Part shown: positions 51,781-60,092 of the stretch, piece after piece | Position numbering within the stretch: the stretch's first letter is position 1 | How the letters are laid out: each line of letters begins with the position of its first letter | Source: Pleomorphomonas diazotrophica | GTDB taxonomy: Bacteria; Pseudomonadota; Alphaproteobacteria; Rhizobiales; Pleomorphomonadaceae | Length of the DNA: 64,000 bases | Direction of reading: 5' to 3' | Assembly: GCF_002844595.1 (NCBI RefSeq) | Contig: NZ_PJNW01000012.1 | Coordinates: 44,546 to 108,545, forward strand | Notes under the pieces: generated by a model | What the model saw: the letters and a program-made list of their open reading frames with translations, nothing else | What the model was told of the DNA's origin: nothing | Databases searched by the model: none | Position numbers and translations under genes: made by a program

Positions 51781-51820
51781 ATGATCCATAAACAGGCTAA
51801 TAATCGCTCATATGATCCAT
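51781..51820. promoter_or_regulatory. Candidate HipB operator pair
   Basis: ATGATCCATAAACAGG at 51781 and ATGATCCATTTATAGG at 51812, the same orientation, 31 bases (about three helical turns) apart, ending 12 bases before the hipB ATG. Confidence 0.5.
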
Positions 51821-51831
51821 TTATAGGTCAA

Positions 51832-52170
51832 ATGTCCAAACCCGAGACGAGAGCTCTTTCCCCTTACAGCCGCGATGCGCTGTCGCTGTTGGCGCAAATG
51901 ATCCGTCGCGCCCGGATCGAGCGGGGGCTGACGGTGCAGGAACTGGCCGACCGGGCCGGCGTCTCACGCGGCCTAATCCAGCGGATCGAGCGTGGCGATC
52001 CCGGATGCGCCATCGGCGCGGTGTTCGAGGCCGCCGCCATTGTCGGCATCAGGCTGTTCGATGCCGATCAGCCGACGATGGCGGTCCATCTCGCGGCCAG
52101 CGGCGCCACGCTCGCCCTTTTGCCCAAAACGGTGCGGCCATCGGGCGGGGGGGTGAAGGATGATTTCTGA
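51832..52170 (+). CDS. hipB: HipB-type HTH antitoxin
   Basis: A 112-residue Xre-family protein: LAQMIRRARIERGLTVQELADRAGVSRGLIQRIERG is the helix-turn-helix, then GCAIGAVFEAAAIVGIRLFD. The stop overlaps the hipA start by 11 bases, the usual coupling. It should repress the operon through the repeated ATGATCCAT sites upstream and inhibit HipA. Confidence 0.92.
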   Translation: MSKPETRALSPYSRDALSLLAQMIRRARIERGLTVQELADRAGVSRGLIQRIERGDPGCAIGAVFEAAAIVGIRLFDADQPTMAVHLAASGATLALLPKTVRPSGGGVKDDF

Positions 52171-53428
52171 GTCAACGGAAGCAACGGAAGCCTATGTCTG
52201 GGTCTGGTTGCCGGGAGAGACGCAGCCGGTCGTCGCCGGTCGCCTGGCGCCCGAGGGGCGCAACCTGTTGTTCAACTATGGCCGCAGCTATCTTGCCCGC
52301 GCCGATGCCATTCCTCTCTACGAGCCGGAGCTGCCCCTCCGGCCCGGCATCCTGCCGCTGCCGCCGGGCCTCTCCATGCCCAGTGCCCTGCGCGACGCGG
52401 TACCGGATGCCTGGGGTCGGCGCGTCATCCTCAACCGCCTGTCGGGCACCAATGCGGCCGAGCCCGGCGAACTGACCTATCTGCTTCAATCCGGCTCCGA
52501 CCGGATCGGCGCGCTGGATTTCCAGGCCTCGCCTTCGATCTTCGTGCCGCGCGCCACTGCCGCCGCATCCATTGAACAGCTCATGGACGCCGCCCGCCTC
52601 GTCGAAGACGGCGTGCCGCTGCCGCCCGACCTCGACGCCGCCCTGCTGCACGGTTCATCGATCGGCGGCGCCCGGCCAAAGGCGCTGATCGACGCCGGCG
52701 ACGAGAAATACATCGCCAAGTTCTCGTCGAGCACCGACATCACCAGCGTCGTCAAGGCGGAGTTCATCGCCATGCGCCTCGCAGCGCTGGCCGGCATCGA
52801 CGCGGCCAAGGTCAGGCTCGTCCATGTCTCCGGCAAAGATGTGCTCCTCATCCGCCGCTTCGACCGCATCAGGGGGGAAGCCGGCTGGCAGCGCCGCGCC
52901 ATGGTGTCGGCGCTCACCCTCCTTGGCCTCGACGAGATGATGGCGCGCTACGCCAGCTATCAGGAGCTGGCGACCGTCGTCCGCCATCGCTTCACCGATC
53001 CCAAGCCGACCCTTCGCGAGCTGTTCGCCCGCATCGTCTTCAACATCCTCTCAGGCAACACCGACGATCACGCCCGCAACCACGCCGCCTTCTGGGACGG
53101 CCACGCCCTGTCGCTGACGCCGGCCTACGACATCTGCCCGCAAGGCCGCGCCGGACGGGAAGCCACCCAGGCCATGCTGATCGACGGCGACAGGCGCCTG
53201 AGCCAGCTCTCGCTCTGCCTCGACGCCGCGCCGAACTTCCTGATCTCCCGCGACGAGGCAACGGCCATCGCCGCCCGGCAGATCGCCACCATCAGGCGCG
53301 AGTGGCAGTCCGTCTGCGACGAAGCGGCCCTCGGCGCCGTCGACCGCGACCTCTTCTGGCGCCGCCAGTTCCTCAACCCCTTCGCCTTCGAGGGGGCGCC
53401 GGAGGCGTTGAGAGAGATGGCGGGGTGA
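52160..53428 (+). CDS. hipA: HipA-family serine/threonine kinase toxin
   Basis: A 422-residue HipA: N-terminal couple domain (AYVWVWLPGETQPVVAGRL), glycine-loop region HGSSIGGARPKAL, ATP lysine in YIAKFSS, catalytic block IVFNILSGNTDDHARNHA and metal site PAYDICP. HipA toxins phosphorylate glutamyl-tRNA synthetase or related targets and cause dormancy. All catalytic blocks are present, so the toxin is probably functional. Confidence 0.95.
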   Translation: MISESTEATEAYVWVWLPGETQPVVAGRLAPEGRNLLFNYGRSYLARADAIPLYEPELPLRPGILPLPPGLSMPSALRDAVPDAWGRRVILNRLSGTNAAEPGELTYLLQSGSDRIGALDFQASPSIFVPRATAAASIEQLMDAARLVEDGVPLPPDLDAALLHGSSIGGARPKALIDAGDEKYIAKFSSSTDITSVVKAEFIAMRLAALAGIDAAKVRLVHVSGKDVLLIRRFDRIRGEAGWQRRAMVSALTLLGLDEMMARYASYQELATVVRHRFTDPKPTLRELFARIVFNILSGNTDDHARNHAAFWDGHALSLTPAYDICPQGRAGREATQAMLIDGDRRLSQLSLCLDAAPNFLISRDEATAIAARQIATIRREWQSVCDEAALGAVDRDLFWRRQFLNPFAFEGAPEALREMAG

Positions 53429-53519
53429 GTGGGCGTTGAAACTCGACGGCCCAGCCCTCACCTAGCTTGGTCCGGCCCTCCCGGCGAATGGCCGCCAGCC
53501 CATCAAGGAGAACCACGCC

Positions 53520-53936
53520 ATGTCAGCCAACGCCAGCGTGTTCGCGCAGTCCTTCTTCCACGGCACCAAGGCCGACCTCCGGCCGGGCGACCTGATCGTC
53601 GTCGGCCACGCCTCCAACTTCTCGGGCGCCGATGCCTTGAGCTGGGTCTATTTCGCGGCGACGCTCGACGCCGCCATCTGGGGAGCCGAACTTGCCGCCG
53701 GCAGCGGCCCTGGCCGCATCTACGTGGTGGAGCCGACCGGCCCCGTCGAGGACGACCCCAACCTCACCGACAAGAAATTCCCCGGCAACCCCACCCTCTC
53801 CTACCGCTCCCGCGACCCCCTGAGGATCATCGGCGAAGTGACCGGCTGGCAAGGCCACTCGGCCGATCAGGTGCAGGCGATGAAGGAGGGATTGGCAAAG
53901 CTGGCGCGCGAGGGGCGCGATGTGATTATTGATTGA
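53520..53936 (+). CDS. arr: Rifampin ADP-ribosyltransferase (Arr)
   Basis: A 138-residue protein matching Arr: FFHGTKADLRPGDLIVVGHASNF, YFAATLDAAIWGAELAAG, RIYVVEPTGPVEDDPNLTDK, then SYRSRDPLRIIGEVTGW. Arr transfers ADP-ribose from NAD+ to rifamycins and inactivates them. AAGGAG precedes the ATG. It lies between HipBA and MazEF without transposon marks; such chromosomal arr genes are widespread and may have other roles. Confidence 0.93.
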   Translation: MSANASVFAQSFFHGTKADLRPGDLIVVGHASNFSGADALSWVYFAATLDAAIWGAELAAGSGPGRIYVVEPTGPVEDDPNLTDKKFPGNPTLSYRSRDPLRIIGEVTGWQGHSADQVQAMKEGLAKLAREGRDVIID

Positions 53937-53969
53937 GGGCTTTGCTTGCTCCCGCGAAGTTGGAATTTC

Positions 53970-54012
53970 TTGAAATTATCGACCGTCCGGCGTATGTAAG
54001 GAAAGTCCTTAC
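53970..54012 (+). promoter_or_regulatory. Promoter and operator of the MazEF-like pair
   Basis: TTGAAA (53970-53975), 17 bases, TATGTA (53993-53998). Overlapping the -10 and start is the perfect inverted repeat GTAAGGA-AAG-TCCTTAC (53996-54012), a likely antitoxin-binding site. Confidence 0.65.
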
Positions 54013-54023
54013 CGAGGATTTCG

Positions 54024-54239
54024 ATGATCACGAGCAAGCTGACGACCAAGGCTCAGACGACGATACCGCTACCCATCAGGAACGCGTTGCGTCTGCGTGA
54101 GGGTGACGAGATTTCCTACAGCATCGAAGGCGACGTGGTGACGATGCGCAAGGCGCAAACCGTCACCGCCGAAGATCCCTTCGGCACCTTCAACGAGTGG
54201 GACAGCGACGCCGACCGGAAGGCCTATCGTGACCTTTGA
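54024..54239 (+). CDS. AbrB/MazE-type antitoxin
   Basis: A 71-residue protein: MITSKLTTKAQTTIPLPIRN is a swapped-hairpin AbrB fold, with a short toxin-binding tail (DPFGTFNEWDSDADRKAY). Its stop overlaps the toxin start by 11 bases. An inverted repeat in the promoter is the likely operator. Confidence 0.92.
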   Translation: MITSKLTTKAQTTIPLPIRNALRLREGDEISYSIEGDVVTMRKAQTVTAEDPFGTFNEWDSDADRKAYRDL

Positions 54240-54567
54240 ACAGGGCGACGTCGTTCGCGTGCCGTTTCCCTACACCGACCGCCCCGTCCGCCAACATCGG
54301 CCGGCCCTTGTGGTCAGCAATGGCGGCATCGGCGAGGAGGGTAAGCTCCTATGGGTCGCCATGATCACCTCGGCCGAGAACCGTCCATGGCCGGGCGATG
54401 TCGAGATCGGCGCAGCCTATCAGGATGTCGGCCTGCCCGCCCCGAGCGTCATCCGCCCCGTGAAGATCGCCACCATCGAAGCCTCAAGCGCCGAGAAGCT
54501 TGGGCACATGACGGCCCCGATCATGTCGCAGGTTGCCGAGGAGATCCGGAAGCATCTGGAGCAATAG
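54229..54567 (+). CDS. MazF/PemK-type endoribonuclease toxin
   Basis: A 112-residue protein with GTG start, FEQGDVVRVPFPYTDRPVRQHRPALVVS and VIRPVKIATIEASSAEKLGHM, the MazF/PemK fold. Such toxins cut mRNA or tRNA at specific sites. The 3' end overlaps a convergent gene by 47 bases. Confidence 0.92.
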   Translation: MTFEQGDVVRVPFPYTDRPVRQHRPALVVSNGGIGEEGKLLWVAMITSAENRPWPGDVEIGAAYQDVGLPAPSVIRPVKIATIEASSAEKLGHMTAPIMSQVAEEIRKHLEQ

Positions 54568-55120
54568 GTGTCCCTTCTTCTCTCGCCTCGACCTCTTCGC
54601 CTTTGGCGTTCGGGGACCACTTGTCTTTGGCGCTATTGAGCAGATCAACCAGGGTGGACGGACTCATCGGCCATAGCCCACCGATGCCGCCATCTACGCC
54701 AAACAGGCGTCTGGTCACGCCGCACTCTTCACCACGTCGGAGTTCGAAAGTGAATCCCACATACCCTGTGTTGCCCCGGGAAGAGCGGCAGATGACAAAC
54801 TTCGAAAAGTCCGGCCACGCATAATGACGCGTCCTAAAGCCACTGAAGAGGGCCAAACCTTCTGGCGAGAGCGTCAGGCGCGGCGGTGCGACAAGAGCCC
54901 AAAAGCTAGTTAGGGCACCGCCCCCGGAGAAGAAAATACCAGCATATGCAATAACATGCGTACCCGGTCTCGTGGAGCCATTCGAGATTATGAACACGCC
55001 GAGGCATACGAACGCCAGGCAGGCCAAAAGCAGCAGGATCGCCTTTTCCGCCGAAGCCACAATGACGATCGGAGGGCACTCAAGGCTACCTTGCACACCG
55101 CTGGGTTTTACTTCAGGCAT
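54521..55120 (-). CDS. STM3941-like two-helix membrane protein
   Basis: A 199-residue protein with two membrane helices (about 27-47 and 57-78), then a PH-like domain: LTLSPEGLALFSGFRTRHYAWPDFSKFV. This resembles proteins of the STM3941 family, function unknown. It overlaps the toxin gene at its 3' end, and its base composition is slightly less GC-rich than that of the prophage genes. The start is the only good ATG. Confidence 0.75.
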   Translation of the reverse strand: MPEVKPSGVQGSLECPPIVIVASAEKAILLLLACLAFVCLGVFIISNGSTRPGTHVIAYAGIFFSGGGALTSFWALVAPPRLTLSPEGLALFSGFRTRHYAWPDFSKFVICRSSRGNTGYVGFTFELRRGEECGVTRRLFGVDGGIGGLWPMSPSTLVDLLNSAKDKWSPNAKGEEVEAREEGTPIAPDASGSPRQPAT

Positions 55121-55300
55121 CTACCCCCCACCGGATCTCTCGTCAGGGCCCCCACCTAAAGAGAGACGGCCAAACTGCTTTCGCTTGGCCGCAATAAACC
55201 CGCACCCGCGAGTTGTATATGAACCTTGTACGTCGAAGCCCGATTGGCAGCAATATCGCTCGGGTCAGCCGTCCCCGTCGGCGAAGCGCCGAGAAGCCCC

Positions 55301-57607
55301 CTACCCCCTCAAGAAATACAACGTCTTCCTAGGCCCACTGCCCTCCGTCGCCACGCTCTCCCGGATGATCGCGCCCGTATCCTCCAGCGTCTCGATCACT
55401 TCCCTCAGGTCCCTTGCCTTCAACCTGTTCTTCATCCGCGCCCTTAAGGTCTCCTGGCTGATCTCGCCGCCTTCCTTGTCGATGATGCGCAGCACGCGGT
55501 TGGCTTCGGCCTGGAACTCCGTTTCGGAGATGTAGAGGCGGCCCATGCGGTAGAGGGTGCGGGCGGACCAGAGGGCGACGGCGCGGCCCCACTGCATGTC
55601 GTCCTCGCTGATGCGGGGCATCACCGGGTCGCGGCCGCCGGCGCGGATGGTCGCCATGCGCACCGCCATTTCGGCAGCGCGGCCGATGAAGTTCTCGGCG
55701 TCGGCGTCGCGGTCCTGCCAGGCGAGGATCTCGCACTGGAAGGCCGTGTAGACCGCCTCGGCGCCCGGCCCCCAGGGGATGACGAAGGGCTCGATCTCCA
55801 CATCCGTCTCGTGAAGTTTCGAGGCGACCACCAGGGGATTGCCGCCGCCGAACAGGCGCCTGAGGCTGCCCGACAGCTTCTCGGGCACGGTGAGCGGCGG
55901 CTCCTTCGGCTCGCGGTCCTCGGTGCGGCTTGCCACGGTCAGAAGCGTGAAGCGGTTGAGGAAGCCGTTGCTGACGTCGCCGCCGTCCAGCGCCTCGAAG
56001 AAATCCTCCGGCGTCGAGGCGCCGTAGATGGAGAGCGCCGGCGCCCTGACGGTGCGGGCCGGCGTCGCCGCCCATTCCGGCGTTGTCATCAGGCCGAAAT
56101 TGGTGCCCCACACCGAACGCATGATCTTGGAAATGCCGCGCTCGAAACCGGAGGCGCGCTTGGCGTTGATGCGCTTCAAGAAGGCGCCGAACTCGTCCAT
56201 CGGGCAGAGCGACAGCGGCTCGCGCTCGATGAAATGGATGACCGCAGGCATGGAGATGAACTCGTCCGGCCCGATGGTGCGCGTCATCTTGGCGGCGGCG
56301 AGCAGCCGCTTGATCTGCTGCAGCGCGTGGTCCTTGCCGACGCCCGACGGCGCCAGCGCCAGCATGTAGAGCACGGTGGAGCTCAGCGTCGGCCCGGCCC
56401 AGAAACGGCCCATGGCGGTGCCCACCAGCGTCAGCGCCGCCCCGAGCGCCAGGACACGGTTGGGCCGGCGGGCGGTGGCGCAGATCCAGTCGGTGATGTC
56501 GCCGACGAGGCCGGGCACATGGGTCAGCGTGTCGGGGAACTCCACGGCGGCGCGGGCGCGCTTTGCCTCATGCACCACTTCGCCGGTCGCCTCGTCGACC
56601 ACCGCGCCGGAGCGCTCCTTCAGAAGGCGGCGCGGCCCGGTGGATGCGCGCGGCGGCTCGGGCCGCGTGTCCCTCGGCGCCTCGCGCGGAAAGGCCCTGC
56701 CCTTCCTGAGGCCGCTGCGGATGGTGGCAAGGCAGGCCGGCAGGCCGTCGTCGGCGGCAAGGCCGCACCCCTCAGCCGCCGCCGTGAGCAGCGACGTGGC
56801 CGTGGCTTCCGTGAGCCAGCCGGCGCCCACCATCTGCCCCAGGGCGAAGGCGCTGCGGTTGAGCTGGTTGTTGCGGCCGCCCTTGCCGGCGGCGCGCATG
56901 GCGGCAAGTTCCGCCTCGATCGCCCTATCGGCATAGCGGCCGAGTCTCGCGTCGGAGAGCGGCGGCGCGCTGCGGGCGCGCGCCTCCGGCTTGGCGGCCA
57001 TCTCCACTGTGGCAGCCGGGGGATCGATCAGCGCGTAAAGCCAGTCGGGCACCGGCGGCGCGGCCTTCAGCGCCCCGGCCGGCACGGGCTGATAGGCGCC
57101 CTCGCCGTCGGCCCTGAGTGCACCGGGTGCCACCACATAGCCGCCGTCGCCGCGGATGTTGATGCCGCGCCCCTTGAGCAGCCCTTCGCGGTTGCCATGG
57201 GCGCGTCCCTCGGGCTGGCGGAAATAGATGTGGCGGCCGCCACTGGGCGTATCAACGGCCGGCGCCCTCACGCCTGAGTCCACTTCGCCCCTGGCCACCT
57301 CGCCCCAAGCCTTGATGCCGTCGGCGCCGCCCTCGTGCCGGTCGAGGTCGACCACCAGAAGCTGCGACCGCCCGAGATGGATGGCCGGCATGGCCTCCGG
57401 CCAGCGCCGCCACCAGGCCTCGATGGCCCCGGCGTCGGTGGTGGCGTCATCGCCCCAGCGCACGTTCGGGCAGGGCTTCTTGGCATCGGGACCGGCGCCG
57501 CGCACGGGAAAGACAAAAAAACCGGCCCCCGCCAGGTCGAGCGCCAGCGCCCGGTTGGGGGCCGGCGGCAGGTCGGCGATCGCGAAGGGCGTGGTCAGCG
57601 GGGCCAT
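55301..57607 (-). CDS. Bifunctional DNA primase/polymerase-helicase (prophage-like replication protein)
   Basis: A 768-residue protein. N-terminal Prim-pol domain with VVDLD (85-89) and SGGRHIYF (122-129), a linker region, then a helicase-like ATPase with Walker A ALAPSGVGKDHALQQ (about 385-400), LCPMDEFGAFLKR as Walker B and ASTPEDFFEALDGGDVSNGFLNRF. The architecture (AEP Prim-pol plus DUF3987-like helicase) is typical of phage and integrative-element replication. The ATG at the chosen start follows the small gene by 2 bases. Confidence 0.88.
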   Translation of the reverse strand: MAPLTTPFAIADLPPAPNRALALDLAGAGFFVFPVRGAGPDAKKPCPNVRWGDDATTDAGAIEAWWRRWPEAMPAIHLGRSQLLVVDLDRHEGGADGIKAWGEVARGEVDSGVRAPAVDTPSGGRHIYFRQPEGRAHGNREGLLKGRGINIRGDGGYVVAPGALRADGEGAYQPVPAGALKAAPPVPDWLYALIDPPAATVEMAAKPEARARSAPPLSDARLGRYADRAIEAELAAMRAAGKGGRNNQLNRSAFALGQMVGAGWLTEATATSLLTAAAEGCGLAADDGLPACLATIRSGLRKGRAFPREAPRDTRPEPPRASTGPRRLLKERSGAVVDEATGEVVHEAKRARAAVEFPDTLTHVPGLVGDITDWICATARRPNRVLALGAALTLVGTAMGRFWAGPTLSSTVLYMLALAPSGVGKDHALQQIKRLLAAAKMTRTIGPDEFISMPAVIHFIEREPLSLCPMDEFGAFLKRINAKRASGFERGISKIMRSVWGTNFGLMTTPEWAATPARTVRAPALSIYGASTPEDFFEALDGGDVSNGFLNRFTLLTVASRTEDREPKEPPLTVPEKLSGSLRRLFGGGNPLVVASKLHETDVEIEPFVIPWGPGAEAVYTAFQCEILAWQDRDADAENFIGRAAEMAVRMATIRAGGRDPVMPRISEDDMQWGRAVALWSARTLYRMGRLYISETEFQAEANRVLRIIDKEGGEISQETLRARMKNRLKARDLREVIETLEDTGAIIRESVATEGSGPRKTLYFLRG

Positions 57608-57609
57608 GA

Positions 57610-57951
57610 TCAGCTGACGGCCTCGCCCTCGACCATCCGGCGGATCTCCTCCACGAAATGCGTCTGGAACGTTGTGAGGAAGGCCTCGTATTCCTCGGTG
57701 CTGAGGCAGGCGAGATCGGTCTTGCCGATGGTGTCGAGAAACTGGCCGGCCCGTTGTGCCGCCAGCGCAAATGCCTTGCGCTCGACGACGTCGAAGTCGC
57801 GCATGCGCGCCACCCGCCGGGCACGGTCGAGACCGCAATCGTTGCATACCCACACCGCCGGCATCCGCCCGTCGGGCGCATGGCCGATGCCGTCGGCCCG
57901 CCGCCCGCAGATGCCGCAGGTGGAGTAGTGATGCGAGGCCGGCCCCCTCAT
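57610..57951 (-). CDS. Small zinc-finger protein in the replication module (113 aa)
   Basis: Has a zinc ribbon (CGICGRRADGIG..VWVCNDCGLD, four cysteines) and a helical remainder (TEEYEAFLTTFQTHFVEEIRRM). It resembles the DUF6511 proteins seen in alphaproteobacterial prophages, with modest certainty. It is 2 bases ahead of the Prim-pol gene and probably works with it or regulates it. Confidence 0.8.
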   Translation of the reverse strand: MRGPASHHYSTCGICGRRADGIGHAPDGRMPAVWVCNDCGLDRARRVARMRDFDVVERKAFALAAQRAGQFLDTIGKTDLACLSTEEYEAFLTTFQTHFVEEIRRMVEGEAVS

Positions 57952-58119
57952 GCCGCACCCCGCCGGAGGCTGCTGCGAGACGACACCCAAAAATTGTGCT
58001 TCCATTTCTGGAACAAATAAGACATTGTTAACTGGTCGCCGAAAGACCGGCACTTTGCCGGCTTTTCGACCGTCGTTCCCACCGCTGCGCCCAACGCCCC
58101 GTTGAAAGGAGAACGACCG

Positions 58120-58398
58120 CTGATTGCATCCGATGCAATACGCCACAGGGCCCGCCTGCAACTCGAAGGGCGTTCCCCCATACCCCTCGCTTTCCGGACC
58201 ACGGCTTGGTTCCGCAGCGATGGCAGTCTGATCGTCGAAGGCGAGGCCAGTGCCGAAGAGGATCTGACATTGATGATCGGCGCCCGCGGGCGCATCGACT
58301 TGAACCACGAGGGCGTCAGGCTCGGCGTGAGAATCGCGGCAACAGACCCCGACCACGGCATCGTTCGCTTCCTCGTCCAACCAAGGACACTCTTGTGA
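58120..58398 (+). CDS. Hypothetical protein (about 92 aa), possible CTG start
   Basis: A plus-strand frame inside the otherwise minus-strand module. AAAGGAG lies at 58105-58111 and fits a CTG start here; a TTG start at 58102 precedes it. The protein reads IASDAIRHRARLQLEGRSPI, then TTAWFRSDGSLIVEGEASAE and NHEGVRLGVRIA, a small beta-rich fold with no family recognised. Its stop overlaps the next ATG (TGATG), showing coupling. Confidence 0.6.
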   Translation: MIASDAIRHRARLQLEGRSPIPLAFRTTAWFRSDGSLIVEGEASAEEDLTLMIGARGRIDLNHEGVRLGVRIAATDPDHGIVRFLVQPRTLL

Positions 58399-58682
58399 TG
58401 GACAGCTTCCAGACCCGCCCAACCACCACCCCGCAAACCATCACGCCGAAGCAGGCGATCACCCTGGTTCAGCAGTTGGCGGCAACCAACTACGGTCCGA
58501 TCGGGCCCATCAACTTCGAGTTCATCCCGCTGAGGGAGGACGGCGGCGCCCAGGCCAACTGGGACCTCGCCTTTCGACCCTCCCCGTCCAATGCGGAACC
58601 GCCGAGCGCGCGGCGACGGGCGGCGATCCAGCGCGCCATCGCCGAGGTGCGCGCCACCCATCCCCAGATCCGCTGGCCGTGA
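58398..58682 (+). CDS. Hypothetical protein (94 aa), coupled to the preceding gene
   Basis: Reads MDSFQTRPTTTPQTITPKQA, ITLVQQLAATNYGPIGPINF, EFIPLREDGGAQANWDLAFR, and ends THPQIRWP. No domain is recognised. Its ATG overlaps the previous stop, so the two are translated together. The pair points into the region between the two minus-strand blocks of the prophage-like module. Confidence 0.7.
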   Translation: MDSFQTRPTTTPQTITPKQAITLVQQLAATNYGPIGPINFEFIPLREDGGAQANWDLAFRPSPSNAEPPSARRRAAIQRAIAEVRATHPQIRWP

Positions 58683-58711
58683 TCCGGCCGGCCCGGCGCC
58701 TCTCGGCATGA

Positions 58712-59224
58712 TCACGGTTGCCCGCCGGTCCGCGCCAGCACCAGGCGCTTGCTCTCCTCGGTCATGGCGTAGCCCTGGCCCCAGATGGTGTCGATCCGCA
58801 CCTGAAACTTCCGGAGTTTGCCGCGGATCTTGCAGACGAACACGTCGATGATCTTCGGCTCGGCCTCCGGCGCCACCACGGCGTGGAGGTGCGGCTTGGT
58901 GCAGGCGCGCGCCTGCATCAGGCATTGCAACAGCCGGCTCTCGGCCGGCGTCAGGCCGAACTCCGTCTTGCAGCTCATCAGGAAATCCAGCCGCGCGTCG
59001 AGACGGATGGGCGCCGTGGTCGGCTTGCGCAGCCGCGATCCGGCCGGCCAGTCGGCCTGGGGCATGTCGGCGATCACGCCATCCTCCAGCGCCTGCCGCA
59101 CGATGCCGTGGGCGCTGTCATAGGGGATCTTGAAGGTGCGGCTCAGCGCGCCGATCGGCACGCCCTCGTCGGCAAGGCGGACGATGGAGTTGCCCACGAA
59201 GGTGCCGCGCAGCGGATGGTTCAC
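58712..59224 (-). CDS. CtrA-like winged-helix DNA-binding protein without receiver domain
   Basis: A 170-residue protein with a GTG start and AGGGG ahead. The N-terminal part (about 1-60) contains a helix-turn-helix-like stretch (LSRTFKIPYDSAHGIVRQALEDG). The C-terminal part is a winged helix of the OmpR/CtrA type: GLTPAESRLLQCLMQA and EPKIIDVFVCKIRGKLRKFQ, then IDTIWGQGYAM, where IIDVF(I/V)CK(L/I)R and GxGY are CtrA hallmarks. No phosphoacceptor domain is present. It might act on CtrA sites or on the element's own promoters. Its start overlaps the stop of the preceding small gene (GTGA). Confidence 0.82.
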   Translation of the reverse strand: MNHPLRGTFVGNSIVRLADEGVPIGALSRTFKIPYDSAHGIVRQALEDGVIADMPQADWPAGSRLRKPTTAPIRLDARLDFLMSCKTEFGLTPAESRLLQCLMQARACTKPHLHAVVAPEAEPKIIDVFVCKIRGKLRKFQVRIDTIWGQGYAMTEESKRLVLARTGGQP

Positions 59225-59430
59225 GGCCGCACCCCTTCTTCGGCCAGCGCCGCGTCGGCAAGATCGAGCGCCTCGTCGATGGTGAAGGCGCCGAGGCGAT
59301 GGCCGTCGCGCGACACTGTGTAGCGGGTGGTGAGCTCCAGGAGGCAATAGGGCCGGATGGCTTCCAGCACCCCCGCTGTCGCCCTGAGGGCGGTCATGAT
59401 CTTGTCGTCGGGCATGGGTTCGCAGGTCAT
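59221..59430 (-). CDS. Hypothetical small protein (69 aa) of the early module
   Basis: MTCEPMPDDKIMTALRATAG, then a Tyr/Arg block (ELTTRYTVSRDGHRLGAFTI) and DEALDLADAALAEEGVRP. GGAGG lies 7 bases before the ATG. It overlaps the CtrA-like gene, so both are translated together. No known domain. Confidence 0.75.
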   Translation of the reverse strand: MTCEPMPDDKIMTALRATAGVLEAIRPYCLLELTTRYTVSRDGHRLGAFTIDEALDLADAALAEEGVRP

Positions 59431-59494
59431 CGTCACGCCTCCGTGCGATGTGGGGTGGATCTCGAGTTTGAAGGTGTGCGCTACCCGGCCTGGG

Positions 59495-59929
59495 TCACGG
59501 GTCCCACGGCCGGCGGACGCTGGCCGCCTGCTTCAGTCGCGACGCGTCCAGCGGGCGGTAATCCTTGATGGTGTTGCGGTCGCCATAGCCGTCGCTGCCC
59601 GGACGGATGTCGACGCGGATCATCACGGGGATGCGGTGCAGCTCGTCGCTGTCGGCGATGCCGGCAAGGCCGGCGGCGGCACACAGGCGGGCCAGCATCT
59701 CCTGGGCGATGCGTTGCGCCGTGGCGTGGTCGTTGACGATGTTGAGCCATTCGGTGACGCGGCGCCCCCGGAAATCGCCGGCACCGATCTCGAAGACGAG
59801 CTTCAGCGTCTCGCCGCGCCCCGAGGCGGTGGGCAGCACGGCGCTCTCCACCACCTCGGCCTGATAGTCACCGGGCGGCACCAAGCCGGGCGCGACATCG
59901 ACACGCACCGATCGTCCGGGTCTTGCCAT
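59495..59929 (-). CDS. DUF669 phage protein
   Basis: A 144-residue protein with GDYQAEVVESAVLPTASGRGETLKLVFEI, RRVTEWLNIVNDHATAQRIAQEMLARLCAA and a Ser/Gly tail. This is the DUF669 pattern of phage replication modules, probably a single-stranded DNA binding-like protein. AGGAG precedes the ATG. It is separated from the Cro-like gene by element B5. Confidence 0.82.
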   Translation of the reverse strand: MARPGRSVRVDVAPGLVPPGDYQAEVVESAVLPTASGRGETLKLVFEIGAGDFRGRRVTEWLNIVNDHATAQRIAQEMLARLCAAAGLAGIADSDELHRIPVMIRVDIRPGSDGYGDRNTIKDYRPLDASRLKQAASVRRPWDP

Positions 59930-60092
59930 CGCCTTTCTCCTGTTCCGCCAAAGGGTGGGCATGGGGGAGGCGCATCGTTGGAGATGATCACCTCCCCCGC
60001 CCCACGACGAGCCTGTCGGCCGTCGAATTCATGTGATGTGCCGCCTGTTACGAAGCGGGTCGATTACCCCCCCGCGGGCGGGGAGGACGGTC

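Noticed and set aside
55811..57277. Plus-strand 488-codon frame opposite the Prim-pol gene
   Set aside because: Antisense shadow of a gene with clear primase and helicase motifs.
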